Part shown: positions 5,255-6,425 of the stretch, piece after piece
Position numbering within the stretch: position 1 is the stretch's first letter
How the letters are laid out: every line of letters starts with the position of its first letter
Assembly: GCA_002937555.1 (NCBI GenBank)
Contig: PTKB01000156.1
Coordinates: 1-6,425, forward strand
DNA: 6,425 nucleotides
DNA from: Alphaproteobacteria bacterium MarineAlpha10_Bin2
GTDB lineage: Bacteria > Pseudomonadota > Alphaproteobacteria > UBA828
Direction of reading: 5' to 3'
Notes under the pieces: model-generated
Seen by the model: the letters and a program-made list of their open reading frames with translations, nothing else
Told to the model about the DNA's origin: nothing
Databases searched by the model: none
Made by a program: the position numbers and the translations under genes

Positions 5255-6310
5255 TTAAGGCAGAACTTTCCTGCGGCGGAATTCCGCGAACAGGTCGAGA
5301 AACATTCTTTCCGTATCGACCATTTCGGTAAAGCCCTTGTCGATGCGTTTTGCATCCGACATCAAGACATCCCAAGACGTATCCATGTTGAAATCGAAAT
5401 ACGGCCAGCCCGCGGTTTGCTCATAGCGCAGCTTCACCAGACCGTGTTTCTCCACGATGCGGTCCCACACTGGTGCTTTGTCGGGCATGACTTCGGCCGA
5501 GACGATGCGCTGCGGCATGCCGATTTCCATCCCGAACGCCGCCGCCCAATCGGGCCAGACGTTGACGTAACGGAAGCCGTCGCCGTTGGTAATATTGAAG
5601 ATTTCGTTGGCGGCATTGGGCGAAGTCGCACTCCACAATGTCATGCGCGCCAGCAGGCCCGAATCCGTGACCTGATTGATCGCTTCGAAACCGCGCAGAT
5701 CGCCGGGATATTTGAGCGGCATGCCGAGCTCTTTCGAGATCGCCGCATAGGTACCGAAACACATAATCAAATTCATCGGATTGCCGACGGCGAAACCGCA
5801 CACTGCCTCGGGCCTGAGCACCGCCCAGCTCCAGTTCTTGCCCATTTGGAAGTCGATCAGGAAATCCTCTTGCTCGTAATAGAAATTGGGTGGCATGTGG
5901 CGCGAATCGGATTCCTTGGCCGGTGTCTTGAACGGCCCGAGCTGCCGGCCATAAGCCTTGCTGCCTTCCTGCAGCACCACGCGCTCCAGGCTTTTGGAGA
6001 CCGACGACATTACCGTCACCGGATTGGCGACGAGGGCGCGGTTTTGCTCCGTCGTGGTGGCGTCGATGCCGCCGTAAAGGGCGCAGCAAAACATATGCGT
6101 GACATCGGTGAGCGGCGCGAGCTTGGCCTCGGCTTGGGCCATGTCGAGAAGGTCGCATGAGATGAACTCGGCCTTTGCCGCCATTTCCTCATCCGGCGCA
6201 CGGCGGCTGACGGCGACGATATCCCAATCGTCCAGCGCCGCCATGTGTTTGATCAGATTGCGCCCGATGACGCCGAGGCCGCCGATGATCAGCGCTTTTT
6301 TCCGCGCCAT
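5255..6310 (-). CDS. NAD(P)H-dependent short-chain reductase, PRISE-like (progesterone 5-beta-reductase/iridoid synthase type)
   Basis: This is a 351-residue extended short-chain dehydrogenase/reductase. The Rossmann nucleotide loop G-G-L-G-V-I-G (10-16) follows the first strand ALIIG. The SRR after the second strand (35-37) favours NADPH over NADH, and C-D-L-L-D (52-56) marks the adenine-side strand. In place of a classical Y-x-x-x-K it shows the PRISE pattern: a G-x-K-x-Y...LGPF stretch (117-127, with K118) and NFYYEQEDFL (142-151), where a lysine and one of the two tyrosines act in catalysis. Known PRISE enzymes reduce the C=C bond of enones (1,4-reduction) and include plant progesterone 5-beta-reductase and iridoid synthase. 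An enoyl-type small molecule is therefore a reasonable guess, but the substrate is not shown. WSWAVLRPEAVCGF (160-173) fits the substrate-pocket strand of extended SDRs. The start ATG at 6310 is preceded by GGAGGA. The gene lies 26 nt after an upstream fragment and 16 nt before the oxygenase. Confidence 0.85.
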   Translation of the reverse strand: MARKKALIIGGLGVIGRNLIKHMAALDDWDIVAVSRRAPDEEMAAKAEFISCDLLDMAQAEAKLAPLTDVTHMFCCALYGGIDATTTEQNRALVANPVTVMSSVSKSLERVVLQEGSKAYGRQLGPFKTPAKESDSRHMPPNFYYEQEDFLIDFQMGKNWSWAVLRPEAVCGFAVGNPMNLIMCFGTYAAISKELGMPLKYPGDLRGFEAINQVTDSGLLARMTLWSATSPNAANEIFNITNGDGFRYVNVWPDWAAAFGMEIGMPQRIVSAEVMPDKAPVWDRIVEKHGLVKLRYEQTAGWPYFDFNMDTSWDVLMSDAKRIDKGFTEMVDTERMFLDLFAEFRRRKVLP

Positions 6311-6313
6311 ATT

Positions 6314-6319
6314 TCCTCC
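6314..6319 (-). promoter_or_regulatory. Ribosome binding site of the PRISE-like reductase
   Basis: GGAGGA on the minus strand ends 3 nt before the ATG at 6310-6308. The match is strong but the spacing is shorter than usual. It supports this start and lies in the 26-nt gap after the upstream gene's stop. Confidence 0.6.
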
Positions 6320-6336
6320 GTGAAAACTTGCCGGGT

Positions 6337-6425
6337 TTAGCGGCCGAGGCCGAGGCCGGCGCGGAATTCTTCCGCTGCGGCTTTCGCTTCCGCCGCGGCA
6401 TCGCCGGCATCAGGGAGAGCCGAGC
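6337..6425 (-). CDS. C-terminal fragment of an unidentified protein (5' end outside window)
   Basis: Reading leftwards from the window edge, one minus-strand frame is open until TAA at 6339-6337. It encodes about 28 residues, from SALPDAGDAAAEAKAAA to EEFRAGLGLGR. The alanine/glutamate-rich helical character and the GLGLGR end are protein-like, and codon use fits the neighbours. The fragment is too short to place in a family. The stop is 26 nt before the reductase start, so it is probably the preceding gene of the same operon. Confidence 0.55.
   Translation of the reverse strand, partial: SALPDAGDAAAEAKAAAEEFRAGLGLGR

Noticed and set aside
4564..5331. Plus-strand open frame (255 codons) opposite the oxygenase
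   Set aside because: It is antisense to an oxygenase with all iron and 2-oxoglutarate residues, and has no recognisable domain of its own.
5239..5355. N-terminal extension of the oxygenase to an upstream ATG at 5355
   Set aside because: It would overlap the reductase by about 100 bp, and the added 39 residues do not resemble the family N-terminus. ATG 5238 fits the 16-nt operon gap.
5237..6160. Long plus-strand open frame (307 codons) opposite the reductase
   Set aside because: It is antisense to a well-supported reductase. The translation is rich in H, R and G with no family motif, as expected from high-GC shadow frames.

Overview
The window is gene-dense, high-GC bacterial DNA. It holds two complete membrane transporters, three complete soluble enzymes, one small unrecognised protein, and a partial gene at each end. 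Base composition, short ATGA and small-gap junctions and the mix of families suggest a proteobacterium, most likely an alphaproteobacterium. That placement is an inference from style and not from a marker gene. I see no rRNA, tRNA, CRISPR array, insertion sequence or attachment site.

Layout. Positions 1-390 (+) are the C-terminal end of a molybdopterin-dependent oxidoreductase. It is joined by an ATGA overlap to a DMT/EamA-type transporter (387-1340, +). Convergent to this, with a 19-bp tail overlap, is a glutamine-synthetase-family ligase (1322-2668, -). A 152-bp divergent spacer (2669-2820) separates the ligase from a second DMT/EamA transporter (2821-3759, +, probable TTG start), which is a paralogue of the first. 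A 129-bp stretch then leads into a small unrecognised ORF (3889-4203, +), and this stretch may hide a frameshift. The last part is a minus-strand set reading leftwards: an unidentified C-terminal fragment (6337-6425), a PRISE-like short-chain reductase (5255-6310) and an isopenicillin-N-synthase-type Fe(II)/2-oxoglutarate oxygenase (4195-5238). Gaps of 26 and 16 nt suggest these three form one operon.

How the genes could work together (inference): an ATP-dependent ligase of the gamma-glutamyl-amide type, an enone-type reductase, a non-haem iron oxygenase, a molybdoenzyme and two related exporter/importer-like permeases look like a catabolic or small-molecule-modifying locus rather than housekeeping DNA. 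The substrate cannot be read from the sequence. No single feature proves a new system. The points most worth checking are the transporter-ligase-transporter arrangement, the diverged active-site segments of the ligase, the PRISE-like reductase beside the oxygenase, and the possible broken gene at 3756-4203.
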